NCBI GenBank assembly: GCA_017465155.1
Contig: JAFTWV010000123.1
Location: 1-45,541 of the forward strand
Length of the DNA stretch: 45,541 nucleotides
Direction: 5' to 3'
Origin: Clostridia bacterium
Lineage (GTDB): Bacteria > Bacillota > Clostridia > Christensenellales > Aristaeellaceae
Shown: positions 35,025-43,301 of the stretch, piece after piece
How the letters are laid out: the number at the start of each line of letters is the position of its first letter
Position numbering within the stretch: position 1 is the first letter of the stretch
Notes under the pieces: generated by a model
Told to the model about the DNA's origin: nothing
Database searches by the model: none
The model's input: the letters and a program-made list of their open reading frames with translations, nothing else
Position numbers and translations under genes: made by a program

Positions 35025-35142
35025 GGGGTTTGTTTAGAATTTCACAGATTGCACCACATCATTTTTTGCCGGGCGCTCCTGTTGTATTCAGTGCGCTGCA
35101 GAAGTTTCATCACAGCAGCATTCGGGACAAGGGACGAATCTC

Positions 35143-35484
35143 TCAGTCCAGCTTCTCGGAAAGCTGCTTGCCACCCAGTACATGGAAGTGCAGGTGACGG
35201 ACAGTCTGTGCCGCGTCCGGACCGCAGTTGCTGATGGTTCGGAAGCCACCGGTCAGCTTCTCCAAATCGGCGACCTTTTTACAAGTGCGCAGGCAGGCAG
35301 CAAGAGTCGCGTCGTCCAGCTCACCCACGCCGTCCATGCCGCTCACATGCGTCTTGGGCACCACCAGCACATGGGTCGGGGCCATCGGCGCGATGTCGCG
35401 GAAGGCATAGGTCTTCTCATCCTGATACACACAGGTGGAGGGGATTTCGCCGGCAATGATCTTACAGAACAGGCAGTCAGACAT
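35143..35484 (-). CDS. HIT-family nucleotide hydrolase/transferase
   Basis: A 113-aa HIT protein of the HinT group with the HLHFHVLGG active site (HxHxH) and an N-terminal CLFCKI half zinc site; hydrolyses adenosine phosphoramidates and similar. ATG 35484 gives MSDCLFCKI, the usual start; two ATGs just upstream in frame are alternatives. AAAGGA is 9 nt upstream. Last gene of the prmA operon. Confidence 0.93.
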   Translation of the reverse strand: MSDCLFCKIIAGEIPSTCVYQDEKTYAFRDIAPMAPTHVLVVPKTHVSGMDGVGELDDATLAACLRTCKKVADLEKLTGGFRTISNCGPDAAQTVRHLHFHVLGGKQLSEKLD

Positions 35485-35507
35485 GATCATCATTCCTTTC
35501 ATAAGCT

Positions 35508-36806
35508 TCAGTTGCTGAGATCAGCGGACATACCATCGTCGGTAATGGCCCGCAGGGTTACGGGGAGAATTGCGCCCTGACAGCAGGCAGGGCAATCAGC
35601 GATGGTCACAGGAATGTATTCCGGCGTGTAACCGAACCACCTGTTTCCGCGCTTTTCTTCCAGCAGAATCGTGGTATCCCGGTTCAGCCATTGCCGCTGA
35701 TAGGCGGCGGCAGTCTCCTCACCGATAGCGATGAGCAGACGGGCGCGGCGTTCCTTCTCCGCTTTGGGCAGCTGCCCGGGCATAACGGCGGCCTTGGTAC
35801 CCTCTCGCTGGGAATATGGGAATACATGAATTTTCGCAAAGCCTACCTCGCGGATGACGGCGGCAGTCTGCTGCAGCTCATCCTCCGTTTCGCCTGGGAA
35901 GGCAGTCAGCACATCTGTCGTGAAGGCAGCCATGGGAAACGCGCCGCGCAGGTTCTGCACAGCAGCCATGTACATGCGCATGTTATAGCATCGGGCCATG
36001 CGGGCAAGCACCGTGTCGCTGCCGGACTGCAGGGCGAGGTGGAACTGCGGGCATACCTTGGGCATGGCTGCCAGCGCCTGCGCGAACTCTGTGGTCGCAA
36101 TGGTCGGTTCAAGGCTGCCCAGACGAATGCGCTGCACGCCCTCCACCGCATGCACGGCGCGGATGGCGTCCAGCAGGGTGGTGCCATCCTTCCAGTCCTT
36201 GCCGTAGCTGGACAGGTGGATACCCGTCAGCACGATCTCCGTAAAGCCTGCGGCGGCAAGGCGCTCGGTCTCCAAGGTGACCTCTGCCAGCGGACGGGAG
36301 CGAATCGGCCCGCGCACGCTGGGGATGATGCAGTAGGTACAGTGGTTGTTGCAGCCCTCCTGGATTTTGAGGGTGGCGCGGGTGTGCTCATCCTGACTGG
36401 CGATGGCCAGCGGCTCAAAGGGAGTCGTTTCATTCAGCTCGTTGACGGCGCTGATAGCGGTTCCCTCCCTGACGGCCTTTTCCAGCAAACTGACGACCTC
36501 GTTGCGCCGCTGCGTACCGATGATGAGCCGCGCGCCGGTGGAGAGCAGCTCCTCGCCCTTGCGCTGGGCGAGGCAGCCAGCCAGAATGATATGGCTGTCC
36601 GGATGCTCGCGGCGCAGGCGGCGGGTCAGCTGCAAGGACTTCTTGTCGCCCGTGCCGGTGACGGTGCAGGTGTTGATGACGTACACGTCCGCCGCGCCGT
36701 CAAATGACACGACCTCGTACCCGGCGGTGCGGAAGAGCTCCAGCATCGCCTGTGTGTCGTACTGGTTCACCTTGCAGCCGAGGGTGTGAAAAGCAACGGT
36801 CTTCAT
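35508..36806 (-). CDS. mtaB: tRNA t6A37 methylthiotransferase
   Basis: Radical-SAM enzyme adding a methylthio group to t6A37 of ANN-decoding tRNAs. 432 aa. The N-terminal cluster cysteines are C11, C47 and C78; the radical-SAM CxxxCxxC is at C152, C156, C159 (CNNHCTYC); and there is a C-terminal TRAM-like part. The start sequence VAFHTLGCKVNQYDT and SVRGPIRSRP favour MtaB over MiaB. 9 bp after rsmE. Confidence 0.93.
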   Translation of the reverse strand: MKTVAFHTLGCKVNQYDTQAMLELFRTAGYEVVSFDGAADVYVINTCTVTGTGDKKSLQLTRRLRREHPDSHIILAGCLAQRKGEELLSTGARLIIGTQRRNEVVSLLEKAVREGTAISAVNELNETTPFEPLAIASQDEHTRATLKIQEGCNNHCTYCIIPSVRGPIRSRPLAEVTLETERLAAAGFTEIVLTGIHLSSYGKDWKDGTTLLDAIRAVHAVEGVQRIRLGSLEPTIATTEFAQALAAMPKVCPQFHLALQSGSDTVLARMARCYNMRMYMAAVQNLRGAFPMAAFTTDVLTAFPGETEDELQQTAAVIREVGFAKIHVFPYSQREGTKAAVMPGQLPKAEKERRARLLIAIGEETAAAYQRQWLNRDTTILLEEKRGNRWFGYTPEYIPVTIADCPACCQGAILPVTLRAITDDGMSADLSN

Positions 36807-36815
36807 GTGGTTGGT

Positions 36816-37550
36816 TCACTCCATATCGCCATACAGGCAGAATAGGGCGCTCATGGCGCACAGGCCGGCGGTCTCGGTACGCAAAATGCGCGGGCCGAGG
36901 GTCACGGACAGGCAGACGGCCTCCTTCATCCGGGCGACCTCGTCCTCCGACATACCGCCCTCGGGGCCGATGACGATGGCCAGGTCGGTCACGTCCGGGT
37001 GGTCGGCATGGAAGCGGCTGAGGCTGTAGCCCCGCGCGTCTTCCCACGGGACGATGGCTGCGCCGTGCTCCGGCAGCTTTGCGAGGAGCTGCTTGAAGGA
37101 GATAGGTTCGGTGACCTGCAGCATATCGCACCGGCCGGACTGCTTGCAGGCCTCGCGGGCGATCTTCTGCCAGCGCTCCTGCTTTTTTCGGCCATCCTTG
37201 CCGTCCAGCTGGACGACGCAGCGGCTCATTGCCACCGGCACGACCTGCGCCGCACCCAGTTCGGTGGCCTTTTGCACGATCAGCTCCATCTTGTCCGCCT
37301 TGGGCAGGCCCTGATAGAGGGTGATGCGCAGCTTTGCCTCGGTGGAGGGCATTTCGCCGGTGATGTGTACCGCGACTTCGCCGTCGCCGATTGACGATAT
37401 CTCACCGGAGAAGCGGCAGCCCTCGGCGAACAGCTCGCAGGCTTCGCCGGTTTTCATCCGCAGTACGCGGGTGGCGTGGCGGGCGTCCTCTTCGCACAGG
37501 TACGCCGTCTCGCCCTGCACGCCGCGCTCGTCAGCATAAAAACGGTGCAT
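36816..37550 (-). CDS. rsmE: 16S rRNA m3U1498 methyltransferase
   Basis: A 244-aa SPOUT methyltransferase. An N-terminal PUA-like region (HRFYADE, HATRVLRMKTG) and the C-terminal knotted SAM site (IVIGPEGGMSEDEV, LGPRILRTETAG) are present. Its ATG shares a base with the prmA TGA (TGATG). prmA-rsmE-mtaB is a common Firmicute order. Confidence 0.96.
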   Translation of the reverse strand: MHRFYADERGVQGETAYLCEEDARHATRVLRMKTGEACELFAEGCRFSGEISSIGDGEVAVHITGEMPSTEAKLRITLYQGLPKADKMELIVQKATELGAAQVVPVAMSRCVVQLDGKDGRKKQERWQKIAREACKQSGRCDMLQVTEPISFKQLLAKLPEHGAAIVPWEDARGYSLSRFHADHPDVTDLAIVIGPEGGMSEDEVARMKEAVCLSVTLGPRILRTETAGLCAMSALFCLYGDME

Positions 37551-38503
37551 CAGTCAGGCCTCCGGGACAACATCGCGACCCACTCGCCCTTGCGGCGGAT
37601 CTCGAGGATGTCATAGTTCGCTTCGGTCAGCGCGTTGACGACGTCCTGCTCGCGCTCCTTGATGATGCCGGAGCAGATGAACAGGCCGCCGGGCACGATG
37701 TGGGGGATGAGGGGCTTTGCAAACATGCAGATCACGTCGGCGATGATATTGGCCACGCAGACCTCGCACACGCCGTCGGTGGACTCCAGCAGGTTGCCCT
37801 CCACCGCGCGGATCTTGCCCTGAAGGCCGTTGTGCTCGACGTTTTCCCTGGCGACCTTGACGGCGGTGGGGTCGATGTCGATGGCCAGCACGTCCTGAGC
37901 ACCCAGCATCGCCGCACCGATGGCGAGGATGCCGCTGCCCGTGCCCACGTCGATGACGGTCTTGACGGGCTGCTTGAGCATCACGTCTTCAAGCAGCTCC
38001 AGGCACATACCGGTAGTCTCGTGGGTACCGGAACCAAAGGCCATGCCGGGGTCGATCTCCATGACGAGATCATTCTCCTGTGCGTCGTAGAGCTCCCACG
38101 TGGGCTTGACCACCAGGCGCTTGCCCGCGCGGAAGGGCTTGTAGAACTTCTTCCACACCTCCGACCAGTCCTCGTCGTGGACGTTGGCTGTGGCAATTTC
38201 AAGGCTGCCCATGTCGATGCCGAGGTCTGCCGCCTTCAGCTCCGTCATGCGGCCCTTCAGCGCGCCCATGCGGTCAGCGAACTTCTCATCCGGCTCGAAC
38301 CATGCGTGGACGACCACGTCCTCCGGCAGGGTGTTGATGAGATTGGGGTCAATGATCTCCCAGTAGCCGTTGGGCTTGTCGGGGTCGGGGATATCAGCGC
38401 GGTCCTCGACCATGGTGCCGGTCGCGCCCTCGGAAATGAGCGCCTCGGAGACGATGTCCGCGCCCATGGTGGTGGTGTGTATGGTCAGCTCGACCCAATC
38501 CAT
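37550..38503 (-). CDS. prmA: ribosomal protein L11 methyltransferase
   Basis: A 317-aa SAM methyltransferase trimethylating L11. The N-terminal substrate-recognition domain contains a WVELTIHTTTMGADIVSEAL start; motif I is DVGTGSGILAIGAA, followed by DIDPTAVKVARENV, and VANIIADVI is the NIxA-type motif. GMAFGSGTHETT is diagnostic. The ribosome site is weak (GAAAGAAG). Confidence 0.95.
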   Translation of the reverse strand: MDWVELTIHTTTMGADIVSEALISEGATGTMVEDRADIPDPDKPNGYWEIIDPNLINTLPEDVVVHAWFEPDEKFADRMGALKGRMTELKAADLGIDMGSLEIATANVHDEDWSEVWKKFYKPFRAGKRLVVKPTWELYDAQENDLVMEIDPGMAFGSGTHETTGMCLELLEDVMLKQPVKTVIDVGTGSGILAIGAAMLGAQDVLAIDIDPTAVKVARENVEHNGLQGKIRAVEGNLLESTDGVCEVCVANIIADVICMFAKPLIPHIVPGGLFICSGIIKEREQDVVNALTEANYDILEIRRKGEWVAMLSRRPD

Positions 38504-38547
38504 ATTGTCACGCTTCTTTCTGAGTGAAATAATAAAATCCCATCATT

Positions 38548-38576
38548 ATTATAAATCAAAACCAATGCCCGGTCAA
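38548..38576 (-). promoter_or_regulatory. prmA operon promoter
   Basis: TTGACC (38571-38576), 17-bp spacer, TATAAT (38548-38553) on the minus strand. Only 18 bp from the divergent mscL -35 box, so the two polymerases would compete. Confidence 0.85.
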
Positions 38577-38594
38577 CCATCTGCAAAAAATGGC

Positions 38595-38623
38595 TTGCAC
38601 AACGCAGCCTGGTATGTTATACT
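38595..38623 (+). promoter_or_regulatory. mscL promoter
   Basis: TTGCAC (38595-38600), 17-bp spacer, TATACT (38618-38623). Confidence 0.75.
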
Positions 38624-38671
38624 GCCGATGAAAGCGGCGTTTTCTGTCGAATTTGAGGAGGATGGAAATTC

Positions 38672-39094
38672 ATGAAGAAGTTCATCGAGGAATTCAAAAA
38701 GTTTGCACTGCGCGGCAACGTGGTAGATCTGGCTGTCGGCGTCATCATCGGCGGCGCGTTCACCGGCATTGTCAATGCGCTGACCAACAATTTCATCAAC
38801 CCCCTGCTGGCGTTCATTCTGTCCGGCTTCCAGAGCTGGGGCAACCTGGCAGATGGCACCCCGTGGACGGCTTACGGCGCCGGCGCGGCCTTCATCACGA
38901 CAATTATCAACTTTTTCATCACCGCTCTGGTGCTGTTCGTGATCGTCAAGGCCATGAACAAGCTGATAACCCTTGGTAAGAAGCCCGAAGCGCCCAAGGC
39001 GCCCACCACCAAGAAGTGCCCCTATTGCCTGAGCGAGATCCCGATTGCCGCCACCAAGTGCGCCCACTGCACCAGCGAACTGCCCAAGGCATAA
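38672..39094 (+). CDS. mscL: large-conductance mechanosensitive channel with zinc-ribbon tail
   Basis: A 140-aa emergency-release channel opened by membrane tension. The N-terminal amphipathic helix FKKFALRGNVVDLAVGVIIG is typical, then TM1, a periplasmic loop and TM2 (about 74-96). The usual C-terminal helical bundle is replaced by a short linker and a zinc-ribbon-like module with C116/C119 and C130/C133 (CPYC...CAHC). GAGGAGG precedes ATG 38672. Confidence 0.94.
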   Translation: MKKFIEEFKKFALRGNVVDLAVGVIIGGAFTGIVNALTNNFINPLLAFILSGFQSWGNLADGTPWTAYGAGAAFITTIINFFITALVLFVIVKAMNKLITLGKKPEAPKAPTTKKCPYCLSEIPIAATKCAHCTSELPKA

Positions 39095-39128
39095 TGCCCA
39101 TACGCAAAACAGCTGCAGCGACAGCACA

Positions 39129-39172
39129 AAGGCGCTGCCCCGGTCTGCATGACCAGCGGGGCAGCGCCTTTT
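39129..39172 (+). terminator. mscL terminator
   Basis: 14-bp perfect stem (39129-39142 with 39157-39170) ending in CCTTTTC. Confidence 0.85.
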
Positions 39173-39175
39173 CAT

Positions 39176-39209
39176 AAAAGCGAGACTGCACATAAGCATG
39201 CAGCCTCGC
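39176..39209 (-). terminator. terminator of the TlpA-like gene (loop shared with 20936-20967)
   Basis: On the minus strand GCGAGGCTGCA pairs with TGCAGTCTCGC (one G-U), loop TGCTTATG, then TTTTATG. The mismatch is A-C on the plus strand, so the minus-strand RNA is the functional one. Confidence 0.75.
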
Positions 39210-39217
39210 TTCCTTGT

Positions 39218-41011
39218 TTATTCCAACTCAAAAGTGCGATGGAGCGTAAACACCGTCTCGCCGCCGTCCGCTTCAGTCTTGAAGGCCTGCGTCATGTCAA
39301 ACTCATAGCCGTCAGGAATCTTGATGACATGGACGTCATACGCATAGGGAACGTTCTCGAATTCAATCACTCCTGCCGCATTGGAGGTCATGGGAATACA
39401 GGAGCTCTCATCGCAGACATTGGCGATGACGCCCGCAACGGGCTCGCCGTCCTGATCCATGAAGGTCAGCGTGTAATGGGACAGCGCGTCCGTTCCCTCG
39501 CCGGTCAGTGCATCGGTAGACGCATCGCTGCCGTCAATGTAGCTCCAGCCGTCCACTGTGTAGCCGTAAAGCTTCATCATGGCCACGAACTCATTGACGT
39601 TTTCCTCGCTGGCAAAGCAGACCACCGTGCGAACATCGGTGATCGCGCCGTCGGCAGAAGGATACAGGTGCACGTTGGTGTAAGTGTATCCGGTGGTTTC
39701 CATGCTGTCGATGGCCGTGGCATACGCATAGCCGTCAGCCGTCATGGAAGGCAGGACGCTGGTGATGGAGCCGTCATAGTAGTTGACGAAGAACGCAGCC
39801 TCCGGATCAACCGCAGCCCCCAGCGTCGCATGGAAGCTCGCATTGCCGCCGGGGACAAGGTAATAGTCCGCCAGACCGAACAGCGACAGCAGCGCATAGG
39901 TCGGGTCATCGAAGACAATCTGCCGTGCGTCATCATTGGCAACGGTCAGGGTCGTCGCGCCGGCAGCGGGATACACAGGATTGGCCGCAAGAGCAGCTTC
40001 CGCCTTCGCCCCGGACAGCACGACCAGCTCGTCAATGTAGACCACATCCTCACCGGCGCTGTTCAGGGGATCCTTGACGTACTTCAGGCCCACGGTGTAT
40101 TCACCGTCCGCAGCGATGGAGTACGCATAGGTCATCCAGTCCTTTTCGCCACCGAACACCTTGACGGTCTCGCCGTTCACTGTGATTCCCAGCAGATCGG
40201 CTGCCGCCTCACTGGACACCTTGAAGGTCACCGCCAGCACATCGCCTGCCTTGGCGCTCACAGATGCATACAGCGCCGCTTCCGTATCATCCACGCCCTT
40301 GTTTGTGGACATGACGCACAGACGATCGTCGATCTCCGCAGGAATCATCGGCCAGGTGTAGACGTCCGTGGGATTGCTGAAGGTCAGCTCTGCATTCAGC
40401 GCCTCCGCCAGCTTGCCAACCTCTGCCTTGGGGATGTTGGGACGGGTCGCAGGAATGCTGGACAGCAGCCGGGACTCCGTGTAGCCCTCGCCAACAAACG
40501 CGTCAAACAGACGGGCAAACGCATCCGTGGAGGTCTGCGCACCGCTTTCGATGAAGCACACCGTGCCAAAGCGGTCGATCACGACAGAGGTCGGGATACT
40601 CGCCGCATAGAACTGCATGGCGAGATTCGCGGTATCGCGGGCAATGGGGAAGGTCAGGCCATGACTCTCGGCATATGCAGCCAGATCATTGTCCGTATCA
40701 GACGCCTCGCAGGAGACCGCGATGACCTCCACATCGTCCTTGTACTGCTGATAAGCCTCCTCCAGATAGGGGAACTCCATCTCGCAGGGGCCACACCAGG
40801 TCGCCCAGATGTTGATCAGCACCATGTCCTTCTCCTTGAGAATCTCGGACAGGGTGATGGGCTCACCCTTGCAGGTGGTGAGCGTGAAATCATTGACCTT
40901 GCTGCCCAGCGTGTAGAAGGTCAGCACTGCGTTTTCCGCAGCGGCAGGCAGCACCGCCATGCACAGCATCAGCACCGCCAGCAGCGCACAAATGCGCCTT
41001 GTCATCTTCAT
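39218..41011 (-). CDS. secreted TlpA-like thioredoxin-fold protein with large C-terminal extension
   Basis: A 597-aa protein: signal peptide (cleavage near AAA-EN, no clear lipobox), a redoxin/TlpA domain (about 32-170) with TWCGPC (C73, C76) and the cis-Pro IPTSVV, then about 300 residues of beta-rich sequence including a carbohydrate-binding-like sandwich, and a C-terminal Cna/CarboxypepD-like repeat (about 525-590; YTLTFMDQDGEPVAGVIANV). TlpA domains reduce disulfides or heme-pathway partners outside the membrane; the client is unknown. GGGAGG is 8-9 nt upstream of the ATG. Confidence 0.82.
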   Translation of the reverse strand: MKMTRRICALLAVLMLCMAVLPAAAENAVLTFYTLGSKVNDFTLTTCKGEPITLSEILKEKDMVLINIWATWCGPCEMEFPYLEEAYQQYKDDVEVIAVSCEASDTDNDLAAYAESHGLTFPIARDTANLAMQFYAASIPTSVVIDRFGTVCFIESGAQTSTDAFARLFDAFVGEGYTESRLLSSIPATRPNIPKAEVGKLAEALNAELTFSNPTDVYTWPMIPAEIDDRLCVMSTNKGVDDTEAALYASVSAKAGDVLAVTFKVSSEAAADLLGITVNGETVKVFGGEKDWMTYAYSIAADGEYTVGLKYVKDPLNSAGEDVVYIDELVVLSGAKAEAALAANPVYPAAGATTLTVANDDARQIVFDDPTYALLSLFGLADYYLVPGGNASFHATLGAAVDPEAAFFVNYYDGSITSVLPSMTADGYAYATAIDSMETTGYTYTNVHLYPSADGAITDVRTVVCFASEENVNEFVAMMKLYGYTVDGWSYIDGSDASTDALTGEGTDALSHYTLTFMDQDGEPVAGVIANVCDESSCIPMTSNAAGVIEFENVPYAYDVHVIKIPDGYEFDMTQAFKTEADGGETVFTLHRTFELE

Positions 41012-41043
41012 GCGTAATACCTCCCGTACATTTGTCTTTTACC

Positions 41044-41072
41044 ATGATAAAGACAGCGCTGCCGCTTGTCAA
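41044..41072 (-). promoter_or_regulatory. promoter of the TlpA-like gene
   Basis: TTGACA (41067-41072), 17-bp spacer, TATCAT (41044-41049) on the minus strand. TACATTTGT occurs on both sides (41027-41035 and 41090-41098, 63 bp apart), possibly a regulator site. Confidence 0.75.
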
Positions 41073-41103
41073 GGCAGCAGGCTGCAATTTACATTTGTGT
41101 CAA

Positions 41104-41526
41104 TCAGATGCCCAGCTCGCCCCAGGACAGACTCGTCACATCCAGCGGCAGCCCCGTTGCCACCAGCCGCTGCAGCGTTTCCGGCATCAGACGGTAGGAC
41201 ATCTGCGCATAATCGCTCTGCACATACAGGCGAAGGCGAACCTTGATCCCATCATTGGCCGCCATCTCCGACAGCACACCCTGACACAGAATCACACGCG
41301 CCAGCATCTGGTTCATTTCCGCATCGGTGTCCTGCGAATTGGTCAGGGTGATCGTGTGCGTCCACTCATCGCGTTCAGCAACCATCATCGGCAGACGGTT
41401 GAGCACCTCCCCCTTGCGGATGATCCGCGTCGGCTTCAGCTTGAGCTTCTTTTCAATCATGTCCAGCGGCATATTGTCGCCCTCAAGGATCAGCGAAAAG
41501 CGGGCCTCGCTCACAGAATTTGACAT
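41104..41526 (-). CDS. DUF4279 domain protein
   Basis: A 140-aa cytoplasmic protein matching the DUF4279 pattern (SLILEGDNMPLDMIEKKLKLKPTRIIRKGE; LRLYVQSDYAQMSYRL). Function unknown; family members occur near immunity and toxin systems but also alone, as here. AGGAGG is 8 nt upstream of ATG 41526 (5 nt before the adjacent ATG 41529). A longer in-frame start at 41553 lies at or before the likely transcript start, so it is rejected. Confidence 0.8.
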   Translation of the reverse strand: MSNSVSEARFSLILEGDNMPLDMIEKKLKLKPTRIIRKGEVLNRLPMMVAERDEWTHTITLTNSQDTDAEMNQMLARVILCQGVLSEMAANDGIKVRLRLYVQSDYAQMSYRLMPETLQRLVATGLPLDVTSLSWGELGI

Positions 41527-41554
41527 CATCAATGCCTCCTTATCGACAGTATCC

Positions 41555-41560
41555 ATTATA
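41555..41560 (-). promoter_or_regulatory. -10 element of the DUF4279 gene
   Basis: Perfect TATAAT on the minus strand, 28 bp before ATG 41526. No convincing -35 at 16-18 bp, so an activator may be needed. Confidence 0.45.
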
Positions 41561-41692
41561 TTGGAATGATTCGACACACATCCCTGCTCCTCCTGCCTGA
41601 AAGCACGGTTTGCCACAGCGAAATTCTTGCCTGACGGAAGAAAAAACGCGGTCATTTTTACAAAAATATCGCAAGAAATTGAAAATTAGGCA

Positions 41693-41721
41693 TTGACGTG
41701 CACAAACCTTTTTGCTATAAT
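41693..41721 (+). promoter_or_regulatory. rpsU promoter
   Basis: TTGACG (41693-41698), 17-bp spacer, TATAAT (41716-41721). Confidence 0.85.
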
Positions 41722-41795
41722 AGCTTTACGGTTTTCGCCATCCGTCTGTCTATTTGGCTGATGTCAAGGCGAGATGAGCGAAAGGAGGGATAACA

Positions 41796-41969
41796 GTGTC
41801 CGAGGTACGCGTCCGTGAGAACGAATCCCTGGAGAGCGCCCTGAAGCGCTTCAAGCGTCAGTGCGCCCGCGCAGGCGTCATTCAGGAGGTTCGCAAGCGT
41901 GAGCATTACGAAAAGCCCAGCGTGAAGCGCAAGAAGAAGGCTGAGGCGGCTCGCAAGCGCAAGTATTGA
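41796..41969 (+). CDS. rpsU: 30S ribosomal protein S21
   Basis: A 57-aa protein with a GTG start at 41796 behind AAAGGAGG (8 nt). Reads [19 protein letters not shown], then [20 protein letters not shown] and a Lys/Arg-rich tail ([14 protein letters not shown]), the full S21 pattern. Strong promoter and a structured 3' region with a strong terminator. The gene usually neighbouring rpsU (yqeY) is absent. Confidence 0.95.
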   Translation: MSEVRVRENESLESALKRFKRQCARAGVIQEVRKREHYEKPSVKRKKKAEAARKRKY

Positions 41970-41975
41970 TGATCG

Positions 41976-42064
41976 GCTCCCCTTCAGGTTCACGGCTACA
42001 CCCTCTGCAAGCGCAGGCGGTAGTCATGACCGGGAGCGTCTCAACAGTTTCACTCAAATGAAAC
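41976..42064 (+). other. structured 3' region downstream of rpsU
   Basis: Nested pairings: GCTCCC (41976-41981) with GGGAGC (42032-42037), GGCTAC (41994-41999) with GTAGTC (42020-42025), and CTGC-AAGC-GCAG-type apex (42005-42016), then a hairpin GTTTCA/TGAAAC (42047-42064) before the terminator. No open frame of note. It could be a stable 3' untranslated region or a small RNA; no known RNA family recognised. Confidence 0.35.
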
Positions 42065-42065
42065 G

Positions 42066-42096
42066 CCCCTTCCCTTGATTGGGAAGGGGTTTTTCT
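42066..42096 (+). terminator. rpsU terminator
   Basis: CCCCTTCCC (42066-42074) pairs with GGGAAGGGG (42081-42089), then TTTTTCTTT. Confidence 0.95.
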
Positions 42097-42181
42097 TTGT
42101 GCCGGAAGCAAGCGCTATTGCGTCGTTTTACAGCATTGGCAGGCAGATTTTCTCCTTTGGCGCCGGCACAGAAAAATCCCC

Positions 42182-42210
42182 TTGCGCAGCAACCAATTCT
42201 TTGATATACT
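42182..42210 (+). promoter_or_regulatory. promoter of the methylase-rho operon
   Basis: TTGCGC (42182-42187), 17-bp spacer, TATACT (42205-42210), about 50 bp before ATG 42263. Confidence 0.7.
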
Positions 42211-42262
42211 TGTTTTATCATTGCATTCAAGCAGCATCACAATCGACAGAAAGAGGCATTTC

Positions 42263-43273
42263 ATGGTTTTCTGTATTCAATTGACCCCTCATGCAAATAT
42301 CCGATATCGCGAAGCACAGCTGACGCTCGGACAGGCGGAGCTGCAATGTCTGCTGCAGGGGCTCGGCCTGCATTGTCCTGTCACACCCGCAGTCATCGGC
42401 GGCGTGTCTTTTCTGACCTTTGAGGCGGACACACTGACAGATGCACAGTTGTCAGCCCTGTCGCGGCATAGCACAGCGCTGATGATCTGCGAGCGGCTGG
42501 GCGATATGCTGCGCCCGCTGGAGAAGGACGCGCACGCATACCTCACGGAGGATCTGGCCGAGGTTCTCAAGTACAAGGGCAAAACCAGCGCAGTATTCAC
42601 CCGCATGATGCTCAACTGTGCCCACGCTGCCAGTGATTTCTTTGACAGCGAGGCTCCGCTGACTGTATTGGATCCCATGTGTGGAAAGGGCACTACCTGC
42701 TTCGTCGCCCTGCAGCAGGGCATGAACGCCGCAGGCGTCGATGTTGACCGCCGCGACCTGAAGGAGGCCGCCGATTATTTTGAGCGTCACCTGCAGTTTC
42801 ATCGCCTGAAGCACAAGCTTGATCAGGGCAGCCGCACGGTTCGCAAGCATGCCGTGCCCGAGGCAATCTACACCATTGCCGACACAAAGGAGCATTTCCG
42901 CGAAGGTGATACCCGCAGCCTTGCGCTGTATCTGGCCGATACAGGCCTCACGGGTGAGCTGATGAAGAAAACCCCCGCCCATCTGATTGTCAGCGACCTG
43001 CCTTACGGCGTACAGCATGCGCCGCAGGAGGGCCGCCGCACCGAATCCTTCACCCAGCTGATGAAGCGCGTCCTGCCCTCCTGGCATGCAGCCCTGAAGC
43101 CCGGCGGCGCGTTGGCCCTCTCCTTCAATACCCTGACGCTGAAGAAGAGCGCGCTGATAGAGCTCCTGACCGAAGCAGGCTTCACCCCGCTGACAGAAGC
43201 CCCTTACGATGATTTCCAGCATTTTGTCGAGCAGGCCGTAACCCGCGACTTCGTTGTCGCGCGTCGCAGCTGA
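42263..43273 (+). CDS. SAM-dependent methylase (UPF0020/Trm11-like)
   Basis: A 336-aa protein. N-terminal half (about 1-125) may be a THUMP-like or family-specific region. The C-terminal Rossmann methylase has motif I LDPMCGKGTT, acidic loop VDVDRRDL and motif IV SDLPYG (an NPPY-like amino-methylase site). This resembles Trm11/RlmL-type enzymes methylating the exocyclic amine of guanine in RNA; substrate unproven. ATG 42263 has AAAGAGG 6 nt upstream. 28 bp before rho, so probably cotranscribed. Confidence 0.8.
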   Translation: MVFCIQLTPHANIRYREAQLTLGQAELQCLLQGLGLHCPVTPAVIGGVSFLTFEADTLTDAQLSALSRHSTALMICERLGDMLRPLEKDAHAYLTEDLAEVLKYKGKTSAVFTRMMLNCAHAASDFFDSEAPLTVLDPMCGKGTTCFVALQQGMNAAGVDVDRRDLKEAADYFERHLQFHRLKHKLDQGSRTVRKHAVPEAIYTIADTKEHFREGDTRSLALYLADTGLTGELMKKTPAHLIVSDLPYGVQHAPQEGRRTESFTQLMKRVLPSWHAALKPGGALALSFNTLTLKKSALIELLTEAGFTPLTEAPYDDFQHFVEQAVTRDFVVARRS

Positions 43274-43301
43274 CACGCCACGGACATAAGGAGGTCACGC
43301 C

